Origin: Stieleria maiorica
GTDB lineage: Bacteria; Planctomycetota; Planctomycetia; Pirellulales; Pirellulaceae
Assembly: GCF_008035925.1 (NCBI RefSeq)
Contig: NZ_CP036264.1
Span: 1,895,409 to 1,959,408 of the forward strand
DNA: 64,000 nt
Direction of reading: 5' to 3'
The position numbers were made by a program, and so were the translations under genes. This document shows positions 56,461 to 64,000 of the stretch, piece after piece (the first letter of the stretch is position 1; every line of letters starts with the position of its first letter). The notes under the pieces were generated by a model. The model saw only the letters and a program-made list of their open reading frames with translations. It had not been told where the DNA came from and made no database searches.

Positions 56461-57333
56461 ATGAGTATTTTGATTGACGCGAAGACGAAAGTCATCTGCC
56501 AGGGCATCACCGGCAGTGCGGGCAAGTTCCACACCCTGGGCTGCCGCGATTACGGCACCCAAATGGTCGGCGGCGTGACGCCCGGCAAAGGCGGCCAGGA
56601 CGTCGAAGGCATTCCCGTCTTCGACACCGTCGAAGAAGCCGTCGCGGAAACCGGCGCCGACGCGACCATGATCTTTGTCCCCCCGCCCTTCACCGCCGAT
56701 GCCATCCTGGAAGCCCTCGACGCCGGCATCAAAGTGATTGCCGCGATCACCGAAGGCGTGCCGGTCATCGACATGGTCCGGGTCTACGAAAAGGTCCGCG
56801 CCAGTGACGCGGTCTTGATCGGCCCCAATTGCCCCGGTTTGATCACCCCGGGCCAATGTAAAATCGGGATCATGCCCGGCTACATTCACAACCCCGGCAA
56901 AGTCGGCGTGATGAGCCGCAGCGGCACGTTGACCTACGAAGCCGTTTGGCAAACCTCCGCACTCGGGCTCGGCCAAAGCACCTGTGTCGGCTTGGGCGGT
57001 GACCCGATCGTCGGGACCAGCTTCATCGATCTGCTGAAGCAGTATCAGGCCGACGATCAAACCGAAGCGATTTTGATGATCGGCGAAATCGGCGGCTCGG
57101 CCGAAGAAGAGGCGGCCGCGTTCGTCAAAGAACACGTGACCAAGCCGGTCGCCGCCTTCATCGCCGGGCGAACCGCACCTCCCGGGAAACGCATGGGACA
57201 TGCCGGTGCGATCATTAGCGGCGGCAAGGGCACGGCGACCGAAAAGGTGGCCGCCTTGGAAGCCGCCGGCATCACCGTCGCCCCAACCCCGGCCGACATG
57301 GGCCAAGCCGTCGTCGACGCGATGAAAGGCTAA
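56461..57333 (+). CDS. sucD: Succinyl-CoA synthetase alpha subunit
   Basis: The 290-residue alpha subunit starts [20 protein letters not shown], with the CoA-binding Rossmann fold and VTPGKGG. Its phospho-histidine is His247 in [28 protein letters not shown] is also typical. Length is normal. Confidence 0.97.
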   Translation: MSILIDAKTKVICQGITGSAGKFHTLGCRDYGTQMVGGVTPGKGGQDVEGIPVFDTVEEAVAETGADATMIFVPPPFTADAILEALDAGIKVIAAITEGVPVIDMVRVYEKVRASDAVLIGPNCPGLITPGQCKIGIMPGYIHNPGKVGVMSRSGTLTYEAVWQTSALGLGQSTCVGLGGDPIVGTSFIDLLKQYQADDQTEAILMIGEIGGSAEEEAAAFVKEHVTKPVAAFIAGRTAPPGKRMGHAGAIISGGKGTATEKVAALEAAGITVAPTPADMGQAVVDAMKG

Positions 57334-57448
57334 GCGGCCGTGGGATAGGCCCTCCAAGGCGTGGCGAAAGCTGCGAGGGCTTTCGGAGATCCGCCAAGGA
57401 TGCGAAACCCTTGGCGGCTTGTTGATTTTCCCCGGTGCCGGGTTCCTA

Positions 57449-57509
57449 TGCTAGCCCGACGCGTGAGCGTGGGGCATCGTTGCGTCCCTCGCTTACGCGT
57501 CGGGCTGGC
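57449..57509. repeat. Palindromic repeat of the TAGCCCGACGCGT family
   Basis: GCTAGCCCGACGCGTGAGCG (57449-57468) pairs with CGCTTACGCGTCGGGCTGGC (57489-57508), leaving a loop of about 20 bases. It lies between convergent genes. Confidence 0.9.
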
Positions 57510-57540
57510 ATACTTGCGCAAGGTTTGCCGTATCCCCCCT

Positions 57541-57628
57541 CATTCCCGGGCTCCGCCTGGGAACGCAATGTCGCCGTGGCTGCCGCCACACACCAATTCA
57601 GCCAGTGTGGGGCGGAGCCTGGGAACAA
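57541..57628. repeat. Second copy of the GGCTCCGCCTGGGAACG family
   Basis: CATTCCCGGGCTCCGCCTGG near 57541 is matched by GGCGGAGCCTGGGAACAAG at the other end, around a loop of about 50 bases that has its own ACACACC/GTGTGGG stem. Related to 30346-30427. No gene in 57334-57661. Confidence 0.8.
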
Positions 57629-57661
57629 GTGCCCGAGCCGCGAATCCCTTGCCAGGTTCCG

Positions 57662-58087
57662 CTACTTTCCCGGGCGGCTTCGTCGCTCGTCGCCGACGAC
57701 GATGGCGGTGCCTTTTTGGATCGAATTCGGTGCGACCAGGTAAAACGGCTGGTCGGTGACGATCTCGCGACCGTCATTGAGGAACAGCCGCATTCGGACG
57801 CACCACCGCAATCGGATCAGCCGGCCGTGATAACTGAGCGGTGTTGCCGGCAATAGGCAAACCAACGGATGCTTGTCGGCCAGTCCGAAACGCCGGATCT
57901 GGTCGGCTTCGTAGCGTTCAAAGTGATGGACGTGCAGGTCCGTGTCTCCTTTGCCTTCGGAGTGCCACAACACCGAGACTTCGATCGCATTGAGCGCATC
58001 CAGCGTGACCCGCGAGACTCGCCACGTCGCGGTAAGCTCCCGTCCGCCCTCGTAGATGCCGTCCTCGCGGCACAATGAAACACTCAC
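57662..58087 (-). CDS. Small arrestin-like beta-sandwich protein
   Basis: A 141-residue protein, beta-rich, without membrane segments. Motifs include LTATWRVSRVTLDALNAIEV, VLWHSEGKGDTDLHVHHFER and PLSYHGRLIRLRWCVRMRLF, which resemble arrestin-like or immunoglobulin-like sandwiches. The GTG at 58087 overlaps the upstream TGA as GTGA, so translation is coupled. A longer start at 58159 would overlap by 76 bp and is less likely. Partner of the membrane protein upstream; function unknown. Confidence 0.6.
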   Translation of the reverse strand: MSVSLCREDGIYEGGRELTATWRVSRVTLDALNAIEVSVLWHSEGKGDTDLHVHHFERYEADQIRRFGLADKHPLVCLLPATPLSYHGRLIRLRWCVRMRLFLNDGREIVTDQPFYLVAPNSIQKGTAIVVGDERRSRPGK

Positions 58088-59184
58088 CGCGGGTTGCGTT
58101 TCGGAGGCAAGCCGGGTGGGTGAACGACGACGGGATAGCTTCGGCAGAACGATGGCCACGGACGGGCTTCTCCAGAGACAATCACTTTCCACCTGACGGC
58201 ATTGTGCGAGGCGACAAAGGAATGCATCACATTGGATGGAAGGTCTAAGGTGAATTGTTGTTCCCAAGGTGCCTGCGGGTCAACTCGAACATCACGCTCG
58301 GCACACAATTCTTGCGTGAAAACTTCATACCGTTCGACCCGGACATCGGTGCCTTGACGATACACGGTTTCTTCCTCGCAGGCGACGCGCACACGCAGAC
58401 GACGCAATCGCAAACGCCCCGATTGGGACACAAACAGGCGATATTTGCAGCCTGGGTAGAGTGGGTGGTCGCTGATTTCGACGATCGTCGGCCCGATCCC
58501 CGCCGATCGGCGCAGCTGGGCCAGGAAATAACGAAACGACCAATAACCGATCCCGCCGAACGGGATCAGCAGTCCCGTTAAAATGTAGCGCGGGCTGGAA
58601 TGCCAGAACCCGAGCACGACCACCGCCAGCAACACGAACCATACCGCATTCCACAGCAACGCCAACAGCGCCGGACCGACCAGTTCGTTGCCCGATGTCG
58701 TTTCGGCAGCCAATCGGTACGTCAGCCGCTCGCCCGGGCTATCGGTCAACGCGTCACCGCGCGGCACCGAGGGCATCTTTTCGATGTCGGTGGCCGAGGG
58801 GACAATGATCTCGATCGAAGAGGCTCGTTTGGCCAGTGCGGATCGTCGCTCGTTGCTGGCCCCCACACTCACCAAGCGGTAAATCAACCCGCCGGCCCCC
58901 GATCCGATCGCGGCAAATCCCAGAATGCCAAAGATCCAACTGGCCAAGCCGCCGCCCTCAAGCTCCGGCGGCGTGACATCCTCGGGCTGGATCTTTGTCA
59001 GCTCTTTCAGGGTTTCCAGCTTGTCCCAGGACGACAACTGGCTGATCACCACCAGCGACACGACAAACACGCCGACCAAGAAAACGCCGCTGTAAAATGC
59101 GGTTTCCCAAAGTAGGCTGCGGAGCTCCGTGCCGATGAAACGCTTTCCCCGTTTCTTGCTCCAGGGTCGAAGAAAGCGCGCCAT
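58084..59184 (-). CDS. Membrane protein with arrestin-like C-terminal domain
   Basis: About 366 residues. After a basic N-terminus (MARFLRPWSKKRGKRF) come membrane spans near 28-50 (FYSGVFLVGVFVVSLVVIS) and 85-110, then a charged domain. Two further spans lie near 175-215 (LLALLWNAVWFVLLAVVVLG; YILTGLLIPFGGIGYWSFRY). The C-terminal 130 residues are beta-rich and end WKVIVSGEARPWPSFCRSYP, typical of arrestin-like sandwiches. ATG 59184 follows the alphaCTD gene's TGA by one base (TGATATG). A role is not known; the overlap chain implies a three-gene operon. Confidence 0.65.
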   Translation of the reverse strand: MARFLRPWSKKRGKRFIGTELRSLLWETAFYSGVFLVGVFVVSLVVISQLSSWDKLETLKELTKIQPEDVTPPELEGGGLASWIFGILGFAAIGSGAGGLIYRLVSVGASNERRSALAKRASSIEIIVPSATDIEKMPSVPRGDALTDSPGERLTYRLAAETTSGNELVGPALLALLWNAVWFVLLAVVVLGFWHSSPRYILTGLLIPFGGIGYWSFRYFLAQLRRSAGIGPTIVEISDHPLYPGCKYRLFVSQSGRLRLRRLRVRVACEEETVYRQGTDVRVERYEVFTQELCAERDVRVDPQAPWEQQFTLDLPSNVMHSFVASHNAVRWKVIVSGEARPWPSFCRSYPVVVHPPGLPPKRNPR

Positions 59185-59185
59185 A

Positions 59186-59461
59186 TCAGCGGGGTTGCTG
59201 AGGTCGACGACTCGGGCGATAGAATCCCAACTCTTCCAACGCCGCATACACTTCGCCGAGAGTCTTCTCGCCGAAATTGCTGATCGACAGCAACCGCTTG
59301 GGCGTCGCGCCCAATAAATCACGGACCGTCAAGATGCCGGTTTCTTCCAGGCAGTTCGTCGTGCGAACCGAAAGGCCCATCTCAGCAATACTCAAATCCA
59401 AACGCTCTTTGCGCAGACGAGCTTCCTCGTCGGCACGGCTCAGTGGAATTCTGGTGCTCAT
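59186..59461 (-). CDS. Stand-alone RNA polymerase alpha C-terminal-domain protein
   Basis: The 91-residue protein is a short charged N-terminus followed by one alphaCTD: SVRTTNCLEETGILTVRDLL and SNFGEKTLGEVYAALEELG. Compared with E. coli alpha, the DNA-contact residues are kept: Arg33 (R265), Asn36 (N268), Asn62 (N294), Gly64 (G296), Lys66 (K298) and Thr67 in place of S299. It has no N-terminal assembly domain, so it is not an alpha subunit. It may bind DNA or compete with alphaCTD (inference). ATG 59461. Confidence 0.82.
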   Translation of the reverse strand: MSTRIPLSRADEEARLRKERLDLSIAEMGLSVRTTNCLEETGILTVRDLLGATPKRLLSISNFGEKTLGEVYAALEELGFYRPSRRPQQPR

Positions 59462-59613
59462 TCCAAACTCCTTTTGGTCGGGCAAATGAAGGGTGGCAAG
59501 ATTTGCGGAGAGAGTAAGCGATGATCCGCCGATTGGCAAAGAGTTGAGTTCAAAAATTCACCGTTTTGCGGGAATCACTCTCCACGCAGGGGAACCACCA
59601 TTTGCTAGCAAGC

Positions 59614-62600
59614 TCACGCGGCCACCAATTCACGGCTGAGCGCCGCATACCGGATCCACTCGGTGATCTCCTCCAGATCCGGCAGCTGTCCGCCGCGAAG
59701 GATTCGCTGGCCTTCATTGCTGCGGGCGATCGGGTCGATCAATTCCAGTAGATCGCCGGGATCATATTCGGCGACTTCTTCGGGCGTGGTGACGTCGGCG
59801 GCGACCAGAAGTTGCGCGTCGTGCCCACGCAGCATGGGGACACGGCACACCAGAATCGCTTGGTGTTGCCAAGCTGTGATCACATCGGCATCGATGCGTC
59901 GACGGTTCAACCGTTCGGCCAACTCCGCGGCGTCGGCGCAAATCAAATCGTCGACGGTCATGATGTCGACTGCTTCAAGTCGCTCGGCCATCCGCGATCC
60001 GATGGACGGTGCGTCCACGACCGGACTCTCGCGCTCGAGGTAAAAGCGAAGCTGCAGATCATTGTCATCGGCGCGCTGCGATTCGCGTCGACGTTCCGAT
60101 CTGTTGGCCCCATCCGAATCGCGCCGCCGTTGTGATCGTCGCCGCTGATCCGGCGCGCGGTCCCGGGCCACCCGCGATGCGTTGCGGCCTGAGCGTGTCG
60201 GCGCGTCATCGCGCCGTCGACGCGCGCTCGGCCGGCGGTCCGATTCAAAGTCGCTCGCCCCATCGTCGTTGATCGCCCCGGTGTTGTTGCCAACGCCGTT
60301 GCCGCCCGAGCGACCGGCCAGGTTTCCCCGACGCTCCGATCGGCCGGCCGAACGTCGCGTCGATCGGTTTCGATTGGAACTGGCCCGGACCACTTGCCCG
60401 TGATCATCGACGAACTCGTATTCGTAACGATTGTTTGCTGGTTTTTCCTCGATCGTTTTCCCGTCGCGCTGCTGGCGGACAACGCGTCCGTTGACGGTTT
60501 GCCGGTCGGCCATCACACCCAGCGGATGGTCGTCGGTATTAACGTTGGCCGCCGCGATCCAACTGGTGATGCGCGAAAGTTCGTAGCTTGTCCCGCTGAG
60601 CAGGATTCGCTGTCCGCGCTCGGTCGCCAGAAAGGCCTCGACGCGATCGAGCAGATCCATCGGATCGATCGACGACAGGTGGCCGGCGTCGGCGATTCCA
60701 CACCCGACCAGCACCCGCGCGTCAAACCCGCGCAGTTGCGGAACGTGGCAAACCAGGCGGCTTTCCGCCTGCCAGCGACGAATCGTTGCCGCCGTCACAC
60801 CGGCCAAGCCCAATGAATCGGCCAGCCGATTGGGGTCCTGGTTCATCAAGTGGTTAATGTGCGTGACTTGCAGCCGGCGTAGACGTGCCGCCGCGACCGC
60901 GTCGATCGAGGGCGCTTGATCGATCGGGCTATCGACGGTCAGGAAGAACGGTGACGCAGCGGGACGTTGGCCCGCTTGTGTCGGACCGGATTGCAGTTTC
61001 GAGCCGTCCGTTGACGATCGCGGCTGGCTGTCTCGGGACGCCGTCGTCGCATACGTTGTCGAGTGTGTCGACGGTGCGGTCGTGTAAGCATCGGCAAAGT
61101 AATAGCCGTCGTGCCAGTGTCCCGTGTCGGTCGGCGACGAATCCATGCGCCCAATCGGCGGCCCTCCCCCGTGGTTCCATGCGGTCGAAGCGGCCGATGG
61201 TGGTACGGCAGACGGCGGCATCTCGTACAGCGGAGCCGCGTACGGCGAGGCATCGGGTGAAATTCCGTACGCCTCGTGCCAAATCGTGTCCAGGTTGCGA
61301 TTGATGTCGGCCAGGGATGCGCCGATCGGCAACTGATCAAAATACTGGTCGTGATAGCGATCGACAAAGGCGTCGCTATGCGGCAGTGGGTCGGTGGCTT
61401 CCGGTGGCAGATGCGACTGGGCGTGTGGCCCGGCGTAGCCTTCCGGCGAAAAATGTGGACTCCACAGCGGCCGGTGTTCGTGTTTGACCCGTTGCCCATA
61501 AATCGTGAACACCTGGCCTCCGTGGCGTCCCGCTTGGTCGGCAAACGTCGTGTCACTGGCCAGCAAAATGGCTTGTCGCCCGTTTTTCGTGAAGTCGTCC
61601 AGGGCCGCCAGTACGGTAAGGTTGACCGGTTCGGCCGCATCGGTCGGTGCGAACGTCTCGGGTGCCGCGTTGGCGTGTTGGTAACCCACGAAGTCTCGTA
61701 CCAATTCACGATGCAATTCGATCACCAGAGGAATCGCCCGTCCCGTCCGGGCCAGCAGATCCGAAGCCGCCATGCGAAGTGCCAACGCCGCCAACGCCCG
61801 GTCGACGGCCGGACAGATCGCTTCGTCACGACCGTCGATCTTGGCAAACCCGACTTGCGATGCGGCGGCGACTTGATCAGGGGCCGTGGTGAAATCGGCG
61901 TTGTTCCAATCCAATCGCGCCAGCCGACCGCCTGAAAGCCGCACCAACCATTGACTCGCCTCGTCGGCCAGCGGTGATCCGGAGCGGGCCGCGGCTTGAG
62001 GTACGCCGAGTGTCTTGATCAATTCGGCACGCCGGCGTTTCAGCCATTGCACGCGCGGCGAACCGGTGCCGTCGAGTGTCACATGGTGCTCGGGTGCGAC
62101 GGGTTGTTCGAGCGTCCGAAGCTCGGCCAGTGTGGCGTCGATCAACGCTTGCAGCCGAACCGGATCGGACGCGAAATCGCCCAGTGGCAGGTGGCCGAGG
62201 TCAGGTGATCGGAGCATGGGATCCAGCGCTGCACCCGTGGTGAACGCCGCGCCGGTGGCGATCGGGGCAGCGCCGATTGGGGGCACCATTCGACGCCGCA
62301 ATTGCGACGCTCTGGCGAGACAGCGGTCCAGTTGTGCGGTGACTTGTTCCAGCTCTCGGCTGCGTGCCAGCGATTCGCCGTCGAGGTGATTGATGTACCA
62401 AGCCGACCAGGTTTGTCGATGGTAGGTGTCGTCCAGCCAGGACGGATAACGCACCAAGTCAGCCAGCTGTCGGTTGCGAACCAAACTTTCCCGATAGGAC
62501 AGCAGTCGCTCGATCGTCGCAACCACCCACTGCTCGCTGCGGCGCAAGTCGTCCACTTCATGTTCTCGGCGTAGTGCGATCGCACGCTCAGCGGCACGTG

Positions 62601-64000
62601 TTTGTTCGGCACGTGTATATTCAGCACGCGCGGCAAACCGAAATCCCTGGCGGCGAACGTTTTGCAGGTCTTCGCGAATCGCACGCAAGGATCGCACCAA
62701 GGATCCGCTGCCGCGATAGGTCAATTCGCTTGGCAAGTCGCGATACCAAGCGGAAGCGAGTGAATGCGGTTGATCGTAGCGTGCGGCCAGCCAGTCGACT
62801 TGGCGAACGATCGCTTCGATTCTCAAGTCGATCTCGTCGGGCCAACGCGTCGTGTGGCCGTCAGCGGCAAACGCTCCCCATGACGTCGCAACGGTGGGAT
62901 CGGCGGCGTGATGGTCCAGCGCCCACAGGAAATGATGCATGCGTCCGCGACGCAGCACCTGCTCGGACATCGGCAACGTCCCAAGACCGTCAAAGGTTCG
63001 GCGCAGGTCCCAACGGTTTGCATCCGAAGCGACCATCTCGCGCAAGCTGGATAATTCGGTCATCACGCGACGCCAACGCGTGATTTGGGCGTCGACATCG
63101 ATCAGTTTGCGACGCAGTTCGGCGTCCATTTCCAGCGCGGCGGCCGGCGGGATCGATGCAACGCCGAAGAAGTCGTCGTTGGAGTGGCGGGCATAAGGCG
63201 ATGCCGTGATCGGCGCGGTGTATCGGGCACGATTGCGGTCGGATTGCAGGTGTGCCAGCCAGCGAGAAAGTTCGCTGTGGCGGACACGCAGCTGCCAGAT
63301 TTGATCATGAAGCTCGGCCAGTTCGCCTTCGATCGGCCAGCCGGCGGCATTCCGCTGTGTCGATTGCAACTGTGCCGATTGCAACTGTGCCAGACGCGAC
63401 TGCAGGTATCGGCGGCGGGCGGCGATCGATGCTCGTTCACGCAAATCGGCGGAATCTGGGGCGTCTGCCGATCCGTTCCGGGACAATTCGATCGATGCCA
63501 ATTCCGTTTCGATTCGTGCCAGCTCGTCGCGCATTGCCCGCCGTGATGTCTGTTGGTCGGCGGTCTCGGCCGGCGAAAGCCCGCTGACGGCCGAGCGATT
63601 GAGCGGCAATCCGGCGAACAAGGCCGGGTCGCCAAGTCCGCTGCGCAGGCACGCGCTGATGACGCGTGAAACGCTGGTCACGGCGGTGTCGGTCAGGATG
63701 CCGTCGACGATCGATTCGGGGATTCGAATCGATTCCAGGGCACGCGTCGCGTCGGTCGAATCGGCGATCCCGTTGATCCAGCTGCCGTGTAGCCAATCGA
63801 ATCGATGGGCCGCTTCGCCGCGTGATTCGAATTCGATCGTCCGCCGTCCGCTGGAGGTCCCGTCGTGCTCGCGACGGCAATGGATTTTTCCGTTGCGATC
63901 GGCCCAGACCACGCGGCCGGCCGAAGAGCTCATCATGCCCAGCGGATACTCGCGACGAATCAACGAGTCGCGAACGAAACGGACGATCGCGGTTTTCCCA
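59614..64000 (-). CDS. SMC/YhaN-like ATPase fused to two DUF4332 domains, 5' end outside the window
   Basis: Partial; at least 1,460 residues are visible. A TTG at 63963 is not the start: the frame continues to the edge and reads GKTAIVRFVRDSLIRREYPL, the end of a P-loop. A very long charged, partly coiled middle follows. The lower lobe has ASQWLVRLSGGRLARLDW, the signature-like region KIDGRDEAI, then AIPLVIELHREL where Walker B normally reads LVLDDP. Two DUF4332 helix-hairpin-helix modules follow: one from PSIDAVAAARLRRLQVTH to about SRITSWIAAAN, and one at the C-terminus (SPVVDAPSIGSRMAERLEAV). A basic, Arg-rich disordered linker (about 60010-60420) separates them. Chromosome or DNA-repair work is likely by family; the degenerate ATPase motifs make activity uncertain. 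Confidence 0.75.
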   Translation of the reverse strand, partial: GKTAIVRFVRDSLIRREYPLGMMSSSAGRVVWADRNGKIHCRREHDGTSSGRRTIEFESRGEAAHRFDWLHGSWINGIADSTDATRALESIRIPESIVDGILTDTAVTSVSRVISACLRSGLGDPALFAGLPLNRSAVSGLSPAETADQQTSRRAMRDELARIETELASIELSRNGSADAPDSADLRERASIAARRRYLQSRLAQLQSAQLQSTQRNAAGWPIEGELAELHDQIWQLRVRHSELSRWLAHLQSDRNRARYTAPITASPYARHSNDDFFGVASIPPAAALEMDAELRRKLIDVDAQITRWRRVMTELSSLREMVASDANRWDLRRTFDGLGTLPMSEQVLRRGRMHHFLWALDHHAADPTVATSWGAFAADGHTTRWPDEIDLRIEAIVRQVDWLAARYDQPHSLASAWYRDLPSELTYRGSGSLVRSLRAIREDLQNVRRQGFRFAARAEYTRAEQTRAAERAIALRREHEVDDLRRSEQWVVATIERLLSYRESLVRNRQLADLVRYPSWLDDTYHRQTWSAWYINHLDGESLARSRELEQVTAQLDRCLARASQLRRRMVPPIGAAPIATGAAFTTGAALDPMLRSPDLGHLPLGDFASDPVRLQALIDATLAELRTLEQPVAPEHHVTLDGTGSPRVQWLKRRRAELIKTLGVPQAAARSGSPLADEASQWLVRLSGGRLARLDWNNADFTTAPDQVAAASQVGFAKIDGRDEAICPAVDRALAALALRMAASDLLARTGRAIPLVIELHRELVRDFVGYQHANAAPETFAPTDAAEPVNLTVLAALDDFTKNGRQAILLASDTTFADQAGRHGGQVFTIYGQRVKHEHRPLWSPHFSPEGYAGPHAQSHLPPEATDPLPHSDAFVDRYHDQYFDQLPIGASLADINRNLDTIWHEAYGISPDASPYAAPLYEMPPSAVPPSAASTAWNHGGGPPIGRMDSSPTDTGHWHDGYYFADAYTTAPSTHSTTYATTASRDSQPRSSTDGSKLQSGPTQAGQRPAASPFFLTVDSPIDQAPSIDAVAAARLRRLQVTHINHLMNQDPNRLADSLGLAGVTAATIRRWQAESRLVCHVPQLRGFDARVLVGCGIADAGHLSSIDPMDLLDRVEAFLATERGQRILLSGTSYELSRITSWIAAANVNTDDHPLGVMADRQTVNGRVVRQQRDGKTIEEKPANNRYEYEFVDDHGQVVRASSNRNRSTRRSAGRSERRGNLAGRSGGNGVGNNTGAINDDGASDFESDRRPSARRRRDDAPTRSGRNASRVARDRAPDQRRRSQRRRDSDGANRSERRRESQRADDNDLQLRFYLERESPVVDAPSIGSRMAERLEAVDIMTVDDLICADAAELAERLNRRRIDADVITAWQHQAILVCRVPMLRGHDAQLLVAADVTTPEEVAEYDPGDLLELIDPIARSNEGQRILRGGQLPDLEEITEWIRYAALSRELVAA

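Noticed and set aside
57662..59184. One arrestin-like gene broken by a frameshift
   Set aside because: The upstream product ends in a typical arrestin-like terminus and the downstream GTG overlaps the stop as GTGA, the mark of two coupled genes.
59614..63963. TTG at 63963 as start of the SMC-like protein
   Set aside because: The frame stays open to the edge and encodes GKTAIVRF, the end of a P-loop, so the gene is cut by the window.

Overview
The window looks like a planctomycete chromosome from the Rhodopirellula/Pirellulales group. This is inferred from the high G+C content, the many secreted NHL, PQQ and ThuA proteins, the ECF sigma factor next to a membrane Ser/Thr kinase, the DUF4332 proteins, the split ribosomal clusters and the many short palindromic repeats between genes. 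No 16S rRNA is present, so the assignment is not formal.

Layout. 0-6 kb: a Tat/lipoprotein NHL protein; then TsaC fused to a low-molecular-weight phosphatase, rpiB, holB and a DUF3750 gene in a tightly overlapping operon; a 16-bp minisatellite; one unknown gene. 6-11 kb (minus): tig, an FHA-GAF-PP2C phosphatase, acylphosphatase and thiL. 11-12.4 kb: tRNA-Gly(GCC) with promoter and terminator, a repeat-rich gap and a small membrane protein. 12.4-24.7 kb (plus): a merged S10/spc operon, rpsJ to adk. It starts at a good sigma70 promoter, lacks rpmD (L30), and its rpsE appears to start at ATT. 24.7-30.4 kb: palindromic repeats and a 1,524-residue PQQ-propeller/TPR exported protein. 30.4-38.8 kb (minus): a complete F1Fo ATP synthase operon (AtpZ-like, AtpI-like, B E F H A G D C). 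39-44 kb: a DUF4912 protein with a Rho-N-like domain, a ThuA-like exported protein, and a Ser/Thr kinase downstream of an ECF sigma factor.

45.0-47.3 kb is the most unusual region. Sixteen near-identical 95/96-bp units lie head to tail, split by one REP-associated tyrosine transposase (RAYT). Two decayed single units of the same family lie at about 6.0 and 30.2 kb.

47.3-57.3 kb: an exported NHL protein, RtcB RNA ligase beside a large exported TPR/CHAT protein whose catalytic residues seem to be lost, a UxaA-type dehydratase, and sucCD. 57.6-64 kb (minus): a tightly coupled set made of an orphan RNA polymerase alpha C-terminal domain, a membrane arrestin-like protein and a small arrestin-like protein. 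It lies downstream of a very large SMC/YhaN-like ATPase with two DUF4332 helix-hairpin-helix modules; that gene runs off the right edge, with its P-loop Lys-Thr visible in the last bases.

The best candidates for undescribed biology are the RAYT/direct-repeat island and the SMC-DUF4332 / orphan alphaCTD / arrestin-like cluster. At least eight families of dispersed palindromic repeats fill the spaces between genes and explain most otherwise empty stretches.
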